From Sistotremastrum niveocremeum HHB9708 (lineage: Eukaryota; Basidiomycota; Agaricomycetes; Sistotremastrales; Sistotremastraceae): a stretch of DNA of 64,000 nucleotides. Of this stretch, positions 44,829 to 57,427 are shown piece by piece; the stretch's first letter is position 1, and every line of letters begins with the position of its first letter. The notes beneath the pieces were generated by a model. It had not been told where the DNA came from, did no database searches, and saw only the letters and a list, made by a program, of their open reading frames with translations. Position numbers and translations under genes: made by a program. The stretch lies in contig KV419449.1 in NCBI GenBank assembly GCA_001630475.1, positions 62,001 through 126,000 of the forward strand. Direction: 5' to 3'.

Positions 44829-45803
44829 CAGTACTAGTCTCTTTGCTTTAGAAAAGTAAGCCCTCGAGGGCAGCATGGTACCGGTAGTTGGCCGAATAAA
44901 GCCTATGCCGAATAGTGTTCAAAGCCGATATCGTCCAGATCGCCTGTCCGATATTCGAGTCCGAGGAGTCAAGGATCATCATCGACAGAAGAATGAAGGC
45001 GAACGAATGCCTATGGGCTGAAATTAGCTATGTATCAATGCAGACAAGACATCTCAAACCTTCGGACTTCGAACGAGGATGAGCATGAGCATGAAAACTT
45101 ACATGTACTCGTCGAAGTCCTAGCTAGACCGCTGCGTTTCAACTCGCAGAAATTTTTCACGAACCATACATGTCGTAAGATACCTCCCTCCACCTCCACC
45201 TCCACCTCCACACAGAACTGCGAGAAAATTTCAAGCCCTGTCGATCTCGGACCACGGCCCATCCGACTCACCGACTCACATCCATGCAGGCATCCATCGG
45301 CAACATCATAGTTGAATACCCACATATCATCGACTCACCTACGAATCTGGAAATGATATGTGGGTCCAGAATATTAATTGCGGGCGGTTGAGATGAATAG
45401 GCGCTGGATAAAAGAAAAAGGAACGGAGGGCGGAACGGAGGGCGGAACGTCGTGCTTCCGGTTTTCCGGTTTCCGACGGACAGACGGACGGAGAGGCGAT
45501 AGCTCCGTTTACGCTAGGTAATGGGTATTATGTAATAACATGGGCGCTTCGTACTCTGAATATCGGTGTTCGATTAGTGGATTTGGATTGGGATGAATGC
45601 TTTTGATCAAGAGATTTTTGATTCTATGTATTGCTGATTACAAGGTGAAAGAGGACTAATAGGAACAAATTCGCGCATGTAGCCCAGCTATTACCAATAA
45701 GCGTCTTCCCTCCCCACTAAATCTCCGAGGACCTGCTCGCCAACCACTCGAATTAATCGAAATGATTCCCAACCACAAAATAAACAATCCTTACACCACA
45801 CTA
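44829..45803. repeat. Intergenic with microsatellites
   Basis: Contains a (CCTCCA)n tract near 45183-45212 and two copies of a 12-bp GGAACGGAGGGC unit near 45420-45445. No gene is supported. Confidence 0.5.
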
Positions 45804-46316
45804 TTAATTCCCATCATCGCTTTCAACCGGCCCAAAGCAATTCTCATCAATCGCACACTCATTCTGCGGCGGATTCCCACTCGTCCCAGTAGATCCAGAC
45901 GATCCAGATCCACAATCAGTCCCTGGAGGACAGGTCCCCGACCCTCCAGAAGGAGGAGTGGAACCGCAATCTGTTCCGGGAGGACATCCTCCTGAGCCGC
46001 CACCGGTGGGCGTGGAACCGCTACAATCTGTCCCAGGAGGACATGAAGGCGGGGTAGATCCACAATCTGTCCCGGGGGGACATTCGTCGGTCGTATCTGC
46101 CGAGTCGGATTGACGAGTTACGTGTGAGAACCAACGACGTTGGAATTGTTGTCTCGGGGAACGATGGAAGTGTTCGATGGAACGCGCATGCGTGGTGGGT
46201 GAATCACTGCGCTGATACTCGTTGTGAGAGCTTGGGAGAGCGGTAGCGGTGACGCTTGAGAGGATGATGGTGAGGTAGATGAGGGCGAAGAGGGGTTTGG
46301 AGGTGAATGCGACCAT
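45804..46316 (-). CDS. Small secreted protein with five CX5C pairs
   Basis: Single exon, 170 residues. Residues 1-26 form a signal peptide (hydrophobic core LFALIYLTIILSSVTATA). A dibasic RR at 60-61 could be a Kex2-type processing site. The rest is a Gly/Ser/Thr/Pro-rich chain with four CPPGTDC units (Cys 79/85, 92/98, 111/117, 129/135) and a fifth diverged CAIDENC (154/160). All five pairs have the same CX5C spacing. The linkers vary in length, so the units arose by internal duplication. I know no family for it; a cell-wall, matrix or effector-like secreted role is an inference. TATATAAA lies about 125 bp upstream. The ATG at 46316 is the only one ahead of the signal peptide. Confidence 0.75.
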   Translation of the reverse strand: MVAFTSKPLFALIYLTIILSSVTATALPSSHNEYQRSDSPTTHARSIEHFHRSPRQQFQRRWFSHVTRQSDSADTTDECPPGTDCGSTPPSCPPGTDCSGSTPTGGGSGGCPPGTDCGSTPPSGGSGTCPPGTDCGSGSSGSTGTSGNPPQNECAIDENCFGPVESDDGN

Positions 46317-47045
46317 TATGCCTGATAATGTTTGATTAGAGGGTTGATGTATGAGAAGAGCACCGGGCTCGATTGGCTGATTGAATGTAAGTGAAGAAGC
46401 TGAAGAAGCTGAGGAACTGGAGAGACGACAGGGATCAAGTACGATTTATATACACCTCGTTGATAGAGCTCGAGACGGAGACTTGAGAACAAGACCAACG
46501 ATACGGGCATTTGAGAGCAGGATTGGCCAAAGAAGACCTGGAAAGAAAGTATGACACCCTTGTCTTACGACAACGTCTTGTTCCGTTCGCCGTGGAAGCA
46601 GCCCAAGCCACAAAATTGACAAATCTGTGCATTCTTCTTGTACGACCGGCTTGGAACAGCAGGTATCCCCGTTTCCTTTCCGTCTTTTTACTGATGCTCG
46701 ACAGTACGAATCCCCGGATCAGCCCTCTGTTCCCGTCCTGCGCACGCCGAAAGGGTGAAGAAGAAGCAATGTTCAGACAAATAGTGCCTTGCTTCGCCGA
46801 ACGATGATGCAGTGTGCCAATCCGTTGTGTGGTCACGGTCTCACTTTGATCGATACCATCTCAACTGGCCTTCAGAGGAGGAATCGCGTCGCGAGTGCAG
46901 CTGATGGAGAAGAAAAACAATTCCGAGTTCCGACGTTTCGGATATGCCGAGAAAGAGAGCGTTGAACTCCGAAGCCGAACCGAATTTTTTTTCAACCATC
47001 ACATTTTCATACATTCGTGCCTATAAACTCGAATTTGAACTAATG
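46317..47045. promoter_or_regulatory. Promoter of the secreted protein and 3' flank of the glucosidase
   Basis: TATATAAA (about 46441-46449, minus-strand sense) and a C/T-rich leader precede the secreted-protein ATG. Beyond it I see no gene up to the end of the beta-glucosidase. Confidence 0.45.
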
Positions 47046-50000
47046 TCACAAGCCACGCCACTCAAACTCTCTGCCTATTTCGAATTCTCCGACCAACCGA
47101 ATATTCGCAGAACTCGCCCCGACAGAAACAATATATTTGCCTCTTTCAGCTCTCCACCTCGCCGTCCCTTCCTCCCAATAACTCACAGCATACTTGTCCA
47201 ATATAACAGACGCCTCTTTCGATTCTCCAGGCTCGATATCTCTGACTTTGTGAAATCCGCGGAGTTGTTTGGGAACGTGGAGATGACCGAAAGATGATGG
47301 AGGGAGGGTGACGTAAACTTGAACCGCCTCACTGCCCGTAACAGCACCTGTATTCTTGACGACGAGCTTGACGACTACTTCGAAACCTTCGGCGACACTG
47401 GAGGCTTTCGGCGTTGTGATTTTGAGGTTGGAATATTCGAATGATGTGTAGGACAGGCCGTGACTACGGAGTGGGTCAGCAGACGACTACGAAGGTGAAA
47501 ATTCTTCAATTACCCAAAGGCGAATAACGGAGCAATATTGACGTTTTCGTAGTGCTTATAACCCTGTGGTACACTTGAGGCTTCCTCAGAGACGAGAGCT
47601 TGGACTATACTTACCACATACAAGTCTTCGGCATAGCGCACCTTGCGGAATTGTCAATTTTCGGTCTCAACGATCCATTCTCGCTCTCACCTTGCCATTC
47701 TCGCTCGCAAAATGACCATAGCTCGGCGTATCTTGAAGTCTCTTCGGGAACGTCAAACTCAACTTGGCCGAAGGATTTACTTTCCCGAATAAGACATCCG
47801 CGATCGCATCTCCTGTGGCGTTTCCTAAATACCAAGTATGAAGGATGGCTGGAGCAAAATCAACCCATGGCATCTCGACTGCGGATCCCTTCGAAGATCT
47901 TATAAATTTGCTGGAACACGAACAGAAGGGATACTTACAGCTTGAGTTATCACGACAGTCTTAGGGTTCGCAGCCAGAATCTTGGCCACCAATTCATCGG
48001 TCCTTCCCGGCAACGCCAAAGTGGTCCTATCATATCCTGAAGTTTCCCAATCCGCGTTCAACCCGACCACGACGATAGCAACATCCGCCGATCTAGCCAT
48101 CTCAACACTTTCTTCAATCGCTTTGTCCGCATCCAATACATCAGCTCCGCCAAGTTGAACAGCAGCACCACTAGGCGGAATCTCGTCTTCACCTCCCCCA
48201 GCAGCCGGCTTAACATTACACAACTCCAGAACAATCTCATGCTTAACGCCCGCCTTCCGATGAAAAGTCCCACGTTCTTCCAGAGTACCCGTACGGAAGA
48301 AAGCATCTCCAGGCCTCTGCTTCGTCCAATTATCGATCACAAGTTCCCCATCAACGAAGAGCTTAGCGCGTCCAGCAACTGTGAGACCGAACTCGAAAAT
48401 CGTATCCGTATCCCGAGGCCTGAGAAATCCTCGTAAAATGAGCGACCAACGTTCCCCGAGCTCTGGTGGTTGTGATCCTAGGATGATTAGCTTCGTTTCG
48501 CTGATCAAGTCGACTTTGAGAGGCTTGGGTGCTAGACTGAAGTTTCGATCGACGTGATCGTACCAACTTCCGATCCAGCCTGACTTTCCGTCCTCGGTGA
48601 TAATTTCTCCGTCGAGTGTTGGCATGGTAAGGAATGCTACAGGACCAAATAACTCAGTATCGGAAGAGATATCCGCTACAATCTCTCACCTTGACTGCCT
48701 TCATTATAGGAGATTTCTACGTCTTTCGGTAAGGCTTTGACGATTCCCTCGTATGGCGAGACAAAATATGAAGCTTTTAGAGACGCAGAGCCTCCTCCTG
48801 TCAGGACGCGTGCTTTTGCGTTCGGTCCGATTATGGCGACCTTCTTCAGGTGATCAGCTTTCAATGGAAGGATACCTCCGTCGTTCTTCAGAAGAACAAT
48901 AGCCTGAGCGGCGAGCCGGCGCATTAGTGCAACATCCTCTTGTGAGTCGTTTGTCCTCTCTTGTCCATCACCGTCAATAATCTCAGTACTATCAGCTCCC
49001 GGTATAAACTCAGAAGAGAGGACCGACCTCTGGCGCAGCCCTCGCACATTTCTGGACCAACTCCAAGACCTTTCTTGCCCGCTCACGTACCGTCCTCGCC
49101 ATAATCTTCTTACTTCTCAAACACCGACCCATCTGATCCTGAGTCCTCCACTTCCCAACTCCCGGCATTTCAAGATCCAATCCAGCATTGATAGACTCGG
49201 AAAGCCCATATGTCCCGAACCAGTCACTCATTATCATCGCATCGGACTTCCATTCGTCTCGGATGATTTCTTTCAGGAGAGGGTTCTCGCTCATGTGAAG
49301 GCCGTTTACCCGGTTGTAGCTGCGATTTGATCAATATTGTGGCTATAAAAATGAAGGCAGGACATACGCAGCCATGTAAGCCCAAGGCTGTGCGTTTCTT
49401 TCAGCGATCATGAATGGCATCAAATATATTTCCCGAAGTGCTCGAGGGCTGATGATAGCGTCGTAGGCAAACCGATCGTTTTCCATATCATTGCCCCTAT
49501 GAAGGAATATAAAAGCAGAGTCGTTCGGGAGCAGAACACTCACACGAAATGCTTGATACAAGTGCCGATACCATGAGATTGAACGTTTGCAATGTAAGCT
49601 GAAGCGATTTGCCCGGATAAATATGGGTCTTCGGAGAAACTCTCGAAGCTCTAAATTCGACACGAAAATCAAAAATGAACCCATCTTATCTTGATTGAAC
49701 TCACGCGACCACCGAGTGGAGACTTGACATTCACAATCAAGTTCAATTAAATCCAGAAGAAATAACATCCGGATAAGCGCTCACCCTCTGAATGTTGACC
49801 GTGGGACCAAGAATAATTGATGCACCTCGAAGTTTCGCCTCTTCAGCCAACAATTTGGCGGCAGCACTACCAATTAGCTCGGTATCCCATGTGGAGCCCA
49901 AAGCGGTAGCGCACTAGTCCAGTCAATCATTTCTTCCTTTTCATTCCGATTTATAAGATGCGAACCGGGATAACTTTGGCTGGGGTGCCCATGAAGTAGC

Positions 50001-50227
50001 GGCTGCCTCGAATCCCGTTCGGTCCGTCCGAAACCTAGGAGAGATATAGTTGCTTGGTAAATATAGGATCAAGCGCCTCGTACCTTTATTGCTGGAATAT
50101 TGGCGCTTGAAACAGCATGAGTATTCCAAAACCCAACCCCACTGGTGAGCGCGATTGCATCTTCAAGTTTGATTCCCTTCACTAATTCATCCAGGTCAGC
50201 GTGTGCTATATCTGAAGGCTTTGGCAT
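47046..50227 (-). CDS. GH3 beta-glucosidase with PA14 domain
   Basis: A multi-exon gene (about ten short introns) from [16 protein letters not shown] at 50227 to EFEWRGL at 47046, roughly 850 residues. Visible landmarks are [10 protein letters not shown] (about 50), LGPTVNIQR (about 110), CIKHFV (about 155, substrate-binding KH) and [11 protein letters not shown] with the SDW nucleophile Asp near 231. A PA14 domain follows the middle of the protein ([32 protein letters not shown]). Then come the GH3 C-terminal domain ([15 protein letters not shown]) and an Fn3-like tail ([13 protein letters not shown], then [20 protein letters not shown]). There is no signal peptide, which suggests an intracellular enzyme. 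Family knowledge predicts hydrolysis of terminal beta-glucosides such as cellobiose. No break in the frame was found. Confidence 0.88.
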
Positions 50228-50743
50228 GGCGGTTGGACAAAAGAGAGAGATGAGGCGCTCAAAACGACTCTGGCAGACTAGACGCTATATATGAAGCCAA
50301 TAGCCTGTGATACCCATCCGAGAAATTTCCGGATCATAGGATCGTACCTAGGTTGTCTTCAAAAACCGTGACTTTAAGCCCCTATTGGGTGTGGGATGCT
50401 GACCCTGGACTTGGGTCACCAGACCTCTCGATCCGGCATCAAAAGTCTTTGCCGAACGGCGCCCATGAAATCTAACTTCTCTGAGGACGTCTGTTGAAAT
50501 GGGAGAGTACCAGTACGTGCAACCTTTATGGACTCCAAATCGTCAAACACCGTCTATGAGATTGAAGAATTGATGAGACATCGGATGCTAGTACAACGTA
50601 ATGGAAGAGAATCTAGGTTACAATAAGTTTACATAGTCTATATCTGCGAAATCGATGAAGAGAATGGATCCGAGGCAAGAGTGAGACATCAATAATTCGA
50701 TAGCGAACTCAAAGTCCGATACTCCAGAAATTACAGATCTCGA
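50228..50743. other. Intergenic, no gene recognised
   Basis: Upstream region of the beta-glucosidase and 3' flank of the next minus-strand gene. No distinctive site was seen. Confidence 0.4.
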
Positions 50744-51757
50744 TCAGACATCGGTCGAGGTTTTAGCCTGCCGTCTCCGTCTAGCAAAACTCCCAGCATT
50801 ATGAAGCCTCAACATCGAAGTAGATCTGAATCGTCGAACGAAAGAACGTTCCGATTTTCCTTCGGAAAGGGCAGGTCGATATATGAACTCGATTCCTGCC
50901 TCGGTGTTCCTGGTGGATGGTACTGACATTAAGCTCGTTAGGGAAATCTGTTGGGAACGGTCGATGGACGAAAACTCACGTCTTGTCTTGACTTCGCAAA
51001 TATTTTCAAATTGCGAGAACCGTGCCCCAACCTCAGACACCTCGGTGAGGCTCGTGGCAAGTTGCGAAAGATCGTTGATCTGTTCGACAGGAGTGAGAGA
51101 ATTATAACCGGATGTCCGAAGCGTGAGTTGATCTGTCTTTATGTCCAGAGTAGGGGAGTGGGATGTGATCCACTCTTCAGTCACTACATCTCCATTATCA
51201 ACACCAGCAACCTCTTGGGACTCCGTTTCAAGAAATCGTGGCATAGGATCCGTAGGCATGAAGAATGGGAAGACCGTGAGCGGAGGAAACGCTCTGTTCT
51301 CGAGGTATGAGTCGCGCTCGGGTGGAGACATGGTTTTCAAGAGTCTTTCAGCTCTTCCAGTCCCATAGTACCGATCATCGACAGAGTCAACCCGTGGCCT
51401 AACGTCGATAGGATCGGAGCTGCTTTCGGGCCTTAGAGACACGAGCGTGAAGGAGATATGAGTGGCTTACGTGACTTGTCGTTCCTGCTCTATTTCCTTT
51501 GGGGATTCTACGGCATCTGATGTTGTACCCTTGGAGAACTTCTTGGGTTTCCACAAGCGTATGTACCCAATGTCGAATTTATTGGGTCTAGGAAACGTTC
51601 GGAGCATTCGTGCAGTGATGCCACGCCATGTTCGAGCTTCAGGTGGAAGGGGTGGCAGAGGACGTTCCACTAGGTGGTTGTGGGTTACCTCCAAGCTGGG
51701 AGAATGATTTCCATCTCCCGAAGCACTCATGGCGTGCTCGTTTGAAGCGGGCTCCAT
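50744..51757 (-). CDS. Hypothetical protein (324 aa)
   Basis: Two exons, 51757-51471 and 51431-50744, joined by a 39-bp GTAAGC...AAG intron that keeps the frame (ERQVT to PESSSDP). The protein is largely polar and disordered, with a proline-rich PLPPLPPEARTW near residue 35 and a basic RPNKFDIGYIRLWKPKKFSK segment near 57-76. PRFLETESQEVAGVDNGD lies near 165. The tail is basic (RLHNAGSFARRRRQAKT). It has no signal peptide and no family I recognise. The ATG at 51757 is followed by a second in-frame ATG nine codons on. It is divergent from RCL1, with 378 bp between the two starts. Confidence 0.6.
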
Positions 51758-52135
51758 CTAGCACGGGGACGAGGCGAATGACAAGTCTCGTGTTGGAGGA
51801 ATTGGAAGAGGTCAAGATACGTGCGAGTGCCACTAAAAGCTTTCCAGGTATGGATTCAAATCCCGGTATTCCATTTCGGGCTACAGATTCAAGCTCAGAG
51901 CTTGAGGTGGCAGAGCTCACAACGCCAGATCACGTCTATCGGCCGAAGAAAAATAGAGAAAAAGAGGCCTCAACCTCCACACAGCTTTCATACTCGTTTT
52001 GATACGCGAGAAATTTGAACGAATGGTGCTTTGTTGAGCAGATAAAGCGGAAACAAGCGTGAAACGGCACGAAAGTCGTAAAAGGAGGTGTGACACCCGT
52101 GACCGTGACAATTTTTCTGCTCTGCGACTGTGACG
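51758..52135. promoter_or_regulatory. Divergent intergenic region between the hypothetical gene and RCL1
   Basis: 378 bp separate the two opposite starts, so the two genes probably share a bidirectional promoter. No clear TATA box was seen. Confidence 0.45.
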
Positions 52136-53665
52136 ATGCCGACCGCGAGCAGTACGACGGTACTGGTCAAATACACAGGTCACCGATACTTCAGAAACCG
52201 CCTCATACTCTCCTTACTCAGCGGCAAACCCGTGCGTATCGACGGTATTCGGTCCAATGACAAGAATCCCGGTTTGAGAGGTTCACTTCATCCTTTCTTG
52301 CATTCGGCATGGTTTGACTTGGTGATTAGATTATGAAGCGAGCTTTTTGAGGCTGGTTGAGAAGATCACTAATGGGAGTGTTATCGAGATCTCATACACC
52401 GGTACGTTCAAGCTCTTGCTTCGAGATAACCATGTGCTTATTATAATGGCGTACAGGCACGTCGGTTTTATTGAAGCCTGGAGTTATATCTGGAGGAGAT
52501 ATCAGCCATGATTGTCCACTTTCACGCTCTATTGGGTATTTCTTGGAACCGATGGTCGCTATTGCACCTTTTGCGAAGACGAAAGTGCATTTAACGTTGA
52601 AGGGTATTACGACGGACGATAAAGATCTTTCAGTGCGTCTTTATTGCTCGATTATCGTATCCAGCTGACCTCAGGAATAGGCAGATCTCATCAGAACTGT
52701 CACTTTAACCCATCTTCAACTCTTCAATATCTCGGATGGCTTAGAACTCAGGGTGAGGATTCCACGCATTCCTATCGTCAATTTACTCATTATTGGCCTG
52801 TTATAGATTAAGAAACGCGGAGCAGCACCACTAGGAGGTGGTGAAGTCCATTTTCTCTGCCCCGTCGTTCGACAAATCAAAACACTCAATTTCGTCGACG
52901 CGGGGAAAATCAAGCGAATACGAGGAATATCGTGCGTCTCCCCCTCCTTCCTCTTCTTTCCATATCCTAACCATTACCCATCTCCTCCTTATTATTAGAC
53001 ATTCCGTCCGTGTGAGCCCTCAATTCTCGAACCGAATGATCGAGGCGTGTCGTTCGGTGCTGAATCGATATATACCCGATATCTACCTCTATTCGGACGT
53101 ATTCAAAGGCGAAGAAAGCGGAAAGTACGTCTCCACTCCCTCCCCTCCCTCTCTCCCATCATCCCTACTAATCATCCTCTCCGCAGATCCCCCGGATACG
53201 CCCTATCACTAGTCGCAGAATCAACAACAGGAGCTCTCCACTGCTCAGAGAGCGTCTCCGAACCCGGCGGCTCACCAGAAGATACAGCCCTCCGCGCTTC
53301 ACGTGCTCTTCTTTCTGAGATTACAAGAGGAGGATGTATAGATCGACATTGTCAGAGTCTTGTGATGCTTTATATGACGTTGGGGAGTGAAGATGTTGGT
53401 CGGTGTAAGATGGGGGAGTTGAGTCCTACTGCGTGCGTCCCTTTCTTTCTCTCTTCTTTCGTGAGTTTTGGTGGGCTGATACGGTGTATACTGTAGAGTG
53501 CAGACGTTGAGAGACATTCGTGACTTTTTCGGGACGACGTTCAAGATCGTGCCAGATACGGAACCTCCATCAATCGACGACGAAGGATCTGAGTTGACCG
53601 GACCTCAACTCTTACTCTCGTGCTACGGCACGGGATTCATCAACGTCAACAGATCTATCGCTTAA
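52136..53665 (+). CDS. RCL1: RNA 3'-terminal phosphate cyclase-like protein, ribosome biogenesis
   Basis: A multi-exon gene starting MPTASSTTVLVKYTGHRYFR at 52136 and ending GTGFINVNRSIA at 53665, around 390 residues. Hallmarks of the cyclase-like fold are RNRLILSLLSGKPVRIDGIR (near 20-40), NPGLRDYEASFLRLVEKITN and SRSIGYFLEPMVAIAPFAK. Further on are PLGGGEVHFLCP, FSNRMIEACRSVLNRYIPDI and GGCIDRHCQSLVMLYM. The short C-terminus (GTGFxNVNRxIA) matches the usual end of RCL1 proteins, which supports the stop. RCL1 acts in the nucleolus in early pre-rRNA processing of the small subunit with BMS1. It is distinguished from true RNA cyclases (RtcA) by family features rather than by one residue I can cite. 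Introns are 45-70 bp. Confidence 0.88.
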
Positions 53666-54271
53666 TCCGCCTCCTTCACACAGGCGCCCGCCGACGATGG
53701 CATGCCTCTGCGAATTGCAGTCAACGTATCCTTCTGCGCACGTAACAGCGACAACCGCGGCTTCCAAGCGCATTTCATCTCCGATTTACCAGACGCCAAT
53801 TCTGAGCCCCCATCGATTACGCCCTATCACTCAGGGCAGAACGTCGCGTCGCGTCTCCCTCATTGGCACGCGATTCCGGGCTTTGCAAATGCATACTCGA
53901 TCAGACATACGGCGCCTCACGGATAGAGGCGTTGCGCAGTATGGTGTGGTATTGAAGTGGAACGCTCGAAGATGATCGAAGGCTCTGAAAGCAGACTGCC
54001 TTCGTTATTCGGAGGTTGACTGGGCTACGCAGGAGTGCGCATTGACTCTACGCATCGACGCCGTTGATGTTACGTTGCAGACGGTCCGTTCATACAATCA
54101 ATGTATTATTTATTCCTTATTCCTATTGTATTCCTCGAGTAATCCCAGATGTACAGTTACATTTCCATGTTCTCAGTCTCTTATCTCTTATCCTCTTATC
54201 AAATAACAATCATTGTCCATCCCGCCACACAGCGTACTCCGCCCTACGCATCAACCTCACCCGGAACTAAA
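53666..54271. other. Downstream flank of RCL1
   Basis: After the RCL1 stop the same frame stays open again (53702-53926, MPLRIAVNVSFCARNSDNRG) but resembles no known protein. No other feature was seen. Confidence 0.35.
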
Positions 54272-56854
54272 CTACCCCATCAGTACATCCTCCAAAACGA
54301 CGTGAGAAAGAAAGAACGTACCAGGCGGATAATCCACATCCTCAAGGTACCAAGCCCTATCCCCCTCCCCGCTCCTCTCATTAACAGTCCATCCATCTCC
54401 AAGCCACTTGAACCTATTCGCCTTCCCAATCCCTTTCCCTTGTCCATCTTTTCCTAGGCCATCGTGACCGATGTCCTCGTCGAGAGGCTCGTAGATGTAA
54501 TCTTCCCATCGGGGTTCGGCGAGTGCCCGGACGGCGTGAAGACATGAGCCTGGCCAGAGGGCTGAGACGCGTCCTTCTTCTTGGCCCATTTTATACCACG
54601 ATCGACATTTCTGAGAATAGACGGTCTATATAGCACCATGGTCAGCTCTTTCCTAATCAACAGCCAAACAGGGGAGAAAGGAGGGGGAAAGCCTCCCTGC
54701 GGTACGGGGTGGAAAGAGGGAAGGCCTCCCTGCGGTCGGCTCGAGGGAAGGAGAACACACCTGCGGAAAATAAGCCTCCAAATACTCTTCAAAATCATCC
54801 ACAGCCTCCCTCTTCACCTCAACACTCTTAATTCTCTCCCTCTGCACCTTCAACACAACTTTAACAAAATAATCTACCTGTCTCTCTATAATACAAAGCA
54901 AGCTTCCGGAGCCTACGGCGGATGAGGGTCCGAGGGTGAAGAAGAGGGAGGGGAAGGAGGAGGTTGTTATTGAGAGGTAGGTGCGGGGGTGGGGGGTGAA
55001 GTGGGAGGAGAGGGAGAGGGCGTTGCGACCTAGGACGGGGTAGGGTGGTTTGAACGATGTATCAAAACCTATTCGATTCCCATTATCAGTTAGATACCTT
55101 ATTATTGTAGAAGGAGGGGAGGGCGTACCAGTCGCACAAACAATAACATCAAACTCATATCCCTTCCCATCAGAAGTCTCAATTCCCTTCTCCGTAATCC
55201 GTTTGATGGGCGTATTGACGAAATCGACGTTAGGTTCTACGAGAGCTTCGAGGTAGCCTGGTCCGGGGGTGAGTCGACGACATGCGACTGGGAAATCGGG
55301 GATGACTGTGCGGGAGATCAGAATTAGCATGAGCATGAGCGCCAGCGAATGATCAGCGAAGGATCGGTGAAGGAGGGAAGGGAAGGGAAGGGGGCGGGAT
55401 CGGAGGAGGGAGGAGGGAGGAAGTATGACGTACTCGAATCAGCAATCCAAGGCTTCTTCGCCAACTTCTTCTGCATCATCTCTCTAAAAGCCTTAACAGC
55501 GCCCAACTGCATCGGATGATCTTTCTGCGTCGCTCCATGCACAGACTATCACACGCCCTTAATCAGTGTATATGGCATGGGGGGAGGGGGAGGACGTACG
55601 TTCAATTCGACTTCGAGTTCTTTCCGGAACGCACGATAATACTCTGGATCGTTCACGAAGTGCGCTTTTTCCTCATCTGTAAAGGTGTGGTTGTCCCCGT
55701 TTGGATTCCGTTGAAGGAGTTGAGCTGAAGCCATGGGCGTCGCGATCCCTTCAAATCACCATTAGCACACATCCGAGAACGAAGCAAAGCGAAAAGAAAA
55801 GAAGGAGAGAAGAGAAGGAAGAGAAGATGGGGGGAAGGAGACTTACAAGTCTGTCCTCGGACAAAATTGACGACCTTCCCGCATCTCTTCTGGAGCGCCG
55901 GAACGATCTGAATCGCACTACTCCCAACACCAATAACAGCCACCTTCTTATCCTTCCACTTCCCCCCCTCTCCCTCCTTCGCATCCTTCGCATCCAACCC
56001 CAAATCACTCTCCCACTCCGCACTATGCAACAACCCCCCTTTAAACTCCTTGAGTCCCTCAATATCAGGCCACCTCCACCTACTCAACGACCCCGTCGAC
56101 GACAGAACAAGATCAGCACTATCCAACACCCTCTCCCCACTTGCACGATTAAGGAGTTCGAGTTCCCATTTGCCGAGCTGGGAGTTGTAGCGTGCGCCGG
56201 TGAGTTCGTGGGATAGTTTGATGTATTTCATTAGTTTGTACTTTTGGACTATGGATTGGAGGTATTGCAGGATTTCGGGGCCGGGGGCGTAGAATGCGGA
56301 CCAGTTGGGCTGCAGCGAATCGGGTTAGGAGGGATCGAGGGTTAGAGAATGAGAGACGCACGTTTGGTTCGAATGTAAGTTGATACTAGACGACATGAGC
56401 ATCATACAAGCAAATTCAGGGGAAGCGACTCACACAATGCGCAGGGATATCACACGCAAGACCCGGATATTTATTCGTGAACCTACCACATCAAATCAGC
56501 GTCCAAACACGTTATAATATATCAGGGATGAATAAAGACTCACCAAGTCCCCCCAATCCCAGACTCCTTATCATAAACCGTCAACTCGACATTCCTAACT
56601 CGTTGCGGGATACGAATAGCAGCTATGATACCGCTGAATCCAGCGCCGATCACTACTATCTTCATGGGGCGCGGATCGTCGATGGAGCGTTGGAGGAGTT
56701 TGTAGCCAGTCGTCGGGGACGGTGTTGCTGAGGTCCCGTTGGAAGATGGCTGGACGCCATTGACGTTGACGGTATGGCCATTCGAGAGCTTAGTTGTTTC
56801 TTGATTGAGAACGTCGTTCGCCTCAGGTAACACATGTTGAACGCCTCCCGACAT
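54272..56854 (-). CDS. Baeyer-Villiger-type flavin monooxygenase
   Basis: A multi-exon gene from MSGGVQHVLPEANDVLNQ at 56854 to a stop at 54272, about 600 residues. It has an FAD Rossmann motif GAGFSG at residues 70-75, followed by YDKESGIGGTW. Next are PGLACDIPAHCYQLTFEPN and the Baeyer-Villiger signature FKGGLLHSAEW (FxGxxxHxxxW). A second Rossmann motif for NADPH follows, GVGSSAIQIVP. Later blocks are RRLTPGPGYLEAL, VICATG and FTLGPSSAVGSGSLL. Family knowledge predicts NADPH- and O2-dependent oxygenation of a ketone (or related substrate), often in secondary metabolism; the substrate cannot be read. No other biosynthetic genes are adjacent. The C-terminal exon might end a few residues differently if a last GTACGT donor is used. 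Confidence 0.82.
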
Positions 56855-57427
56855 GATTCAATATCCTATGGCAAAGAGCAAAGCAGAATGCGGGGAGATG
56901 TGGGGAAACCTGGGGACAGGGATGGACCACGACCTCGATTGGATAGGAATGTAGATATAGATATATCCACGGAGAAGACTCACATCGAGTCGCACGCAAT
57001 CCCAGCTTTCTATACCTAGGAGTACCATACTGGATCATCAGTTCTTCCCACCGTCACAGGACCTCGCGGATGATCCATTTCCTCTCCCAAAAGTACCAAG
57101 AATATACCAAGAGTCGGATAGTCGGATATAAGGATCGAATTGTTGAGCCTATATTGTCTTCAATTGGAGGTGTCCGAATCGCGCGCTTGGCCGCAGTGTG
57201 TCGTCGTCGTCGTCGCCGAAGGATTCGAATTTCAGTACCGGTAATTTAGCCGCCCGAGAAGGGGAAATGAGTGATTACATAAGTTTTCTCAAGGGAAGGA
57301 CTCCGCGGAGATCCGAGCTTGTACACTTTCCTAATGAGTGTACGTAAGCAAATCCCTCGTTCCATTTCCAATAACAATATTGACTAGGCTTCGAAGACAC
57401 AATAAACTGACGAAAATGACGAATGTA
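56855..57427. other. Intergenic, upstream of the monooxygenase
   Basis: Promoter region of the monooxygenase and 3' flank of the MLKL-like gene. No distinctive element was seen. Confidence 0.4.

Noticed and set aside
51988-52176. Minus-strand frame with a signal-peptide-like start
   Set aside because: The first codon is GTG, the frame overlaps the divergent promoter and the 5' end of RCL1, and it does not splice into the adjacent gene.
53702-53926. Frame after the RCL1 stop, in the same phase
   Set aside because: RCL1 already ends with its usual GTGFxNVNRxIA terminus, so readthrough or extension is unlikely. The segment matches no known protein.
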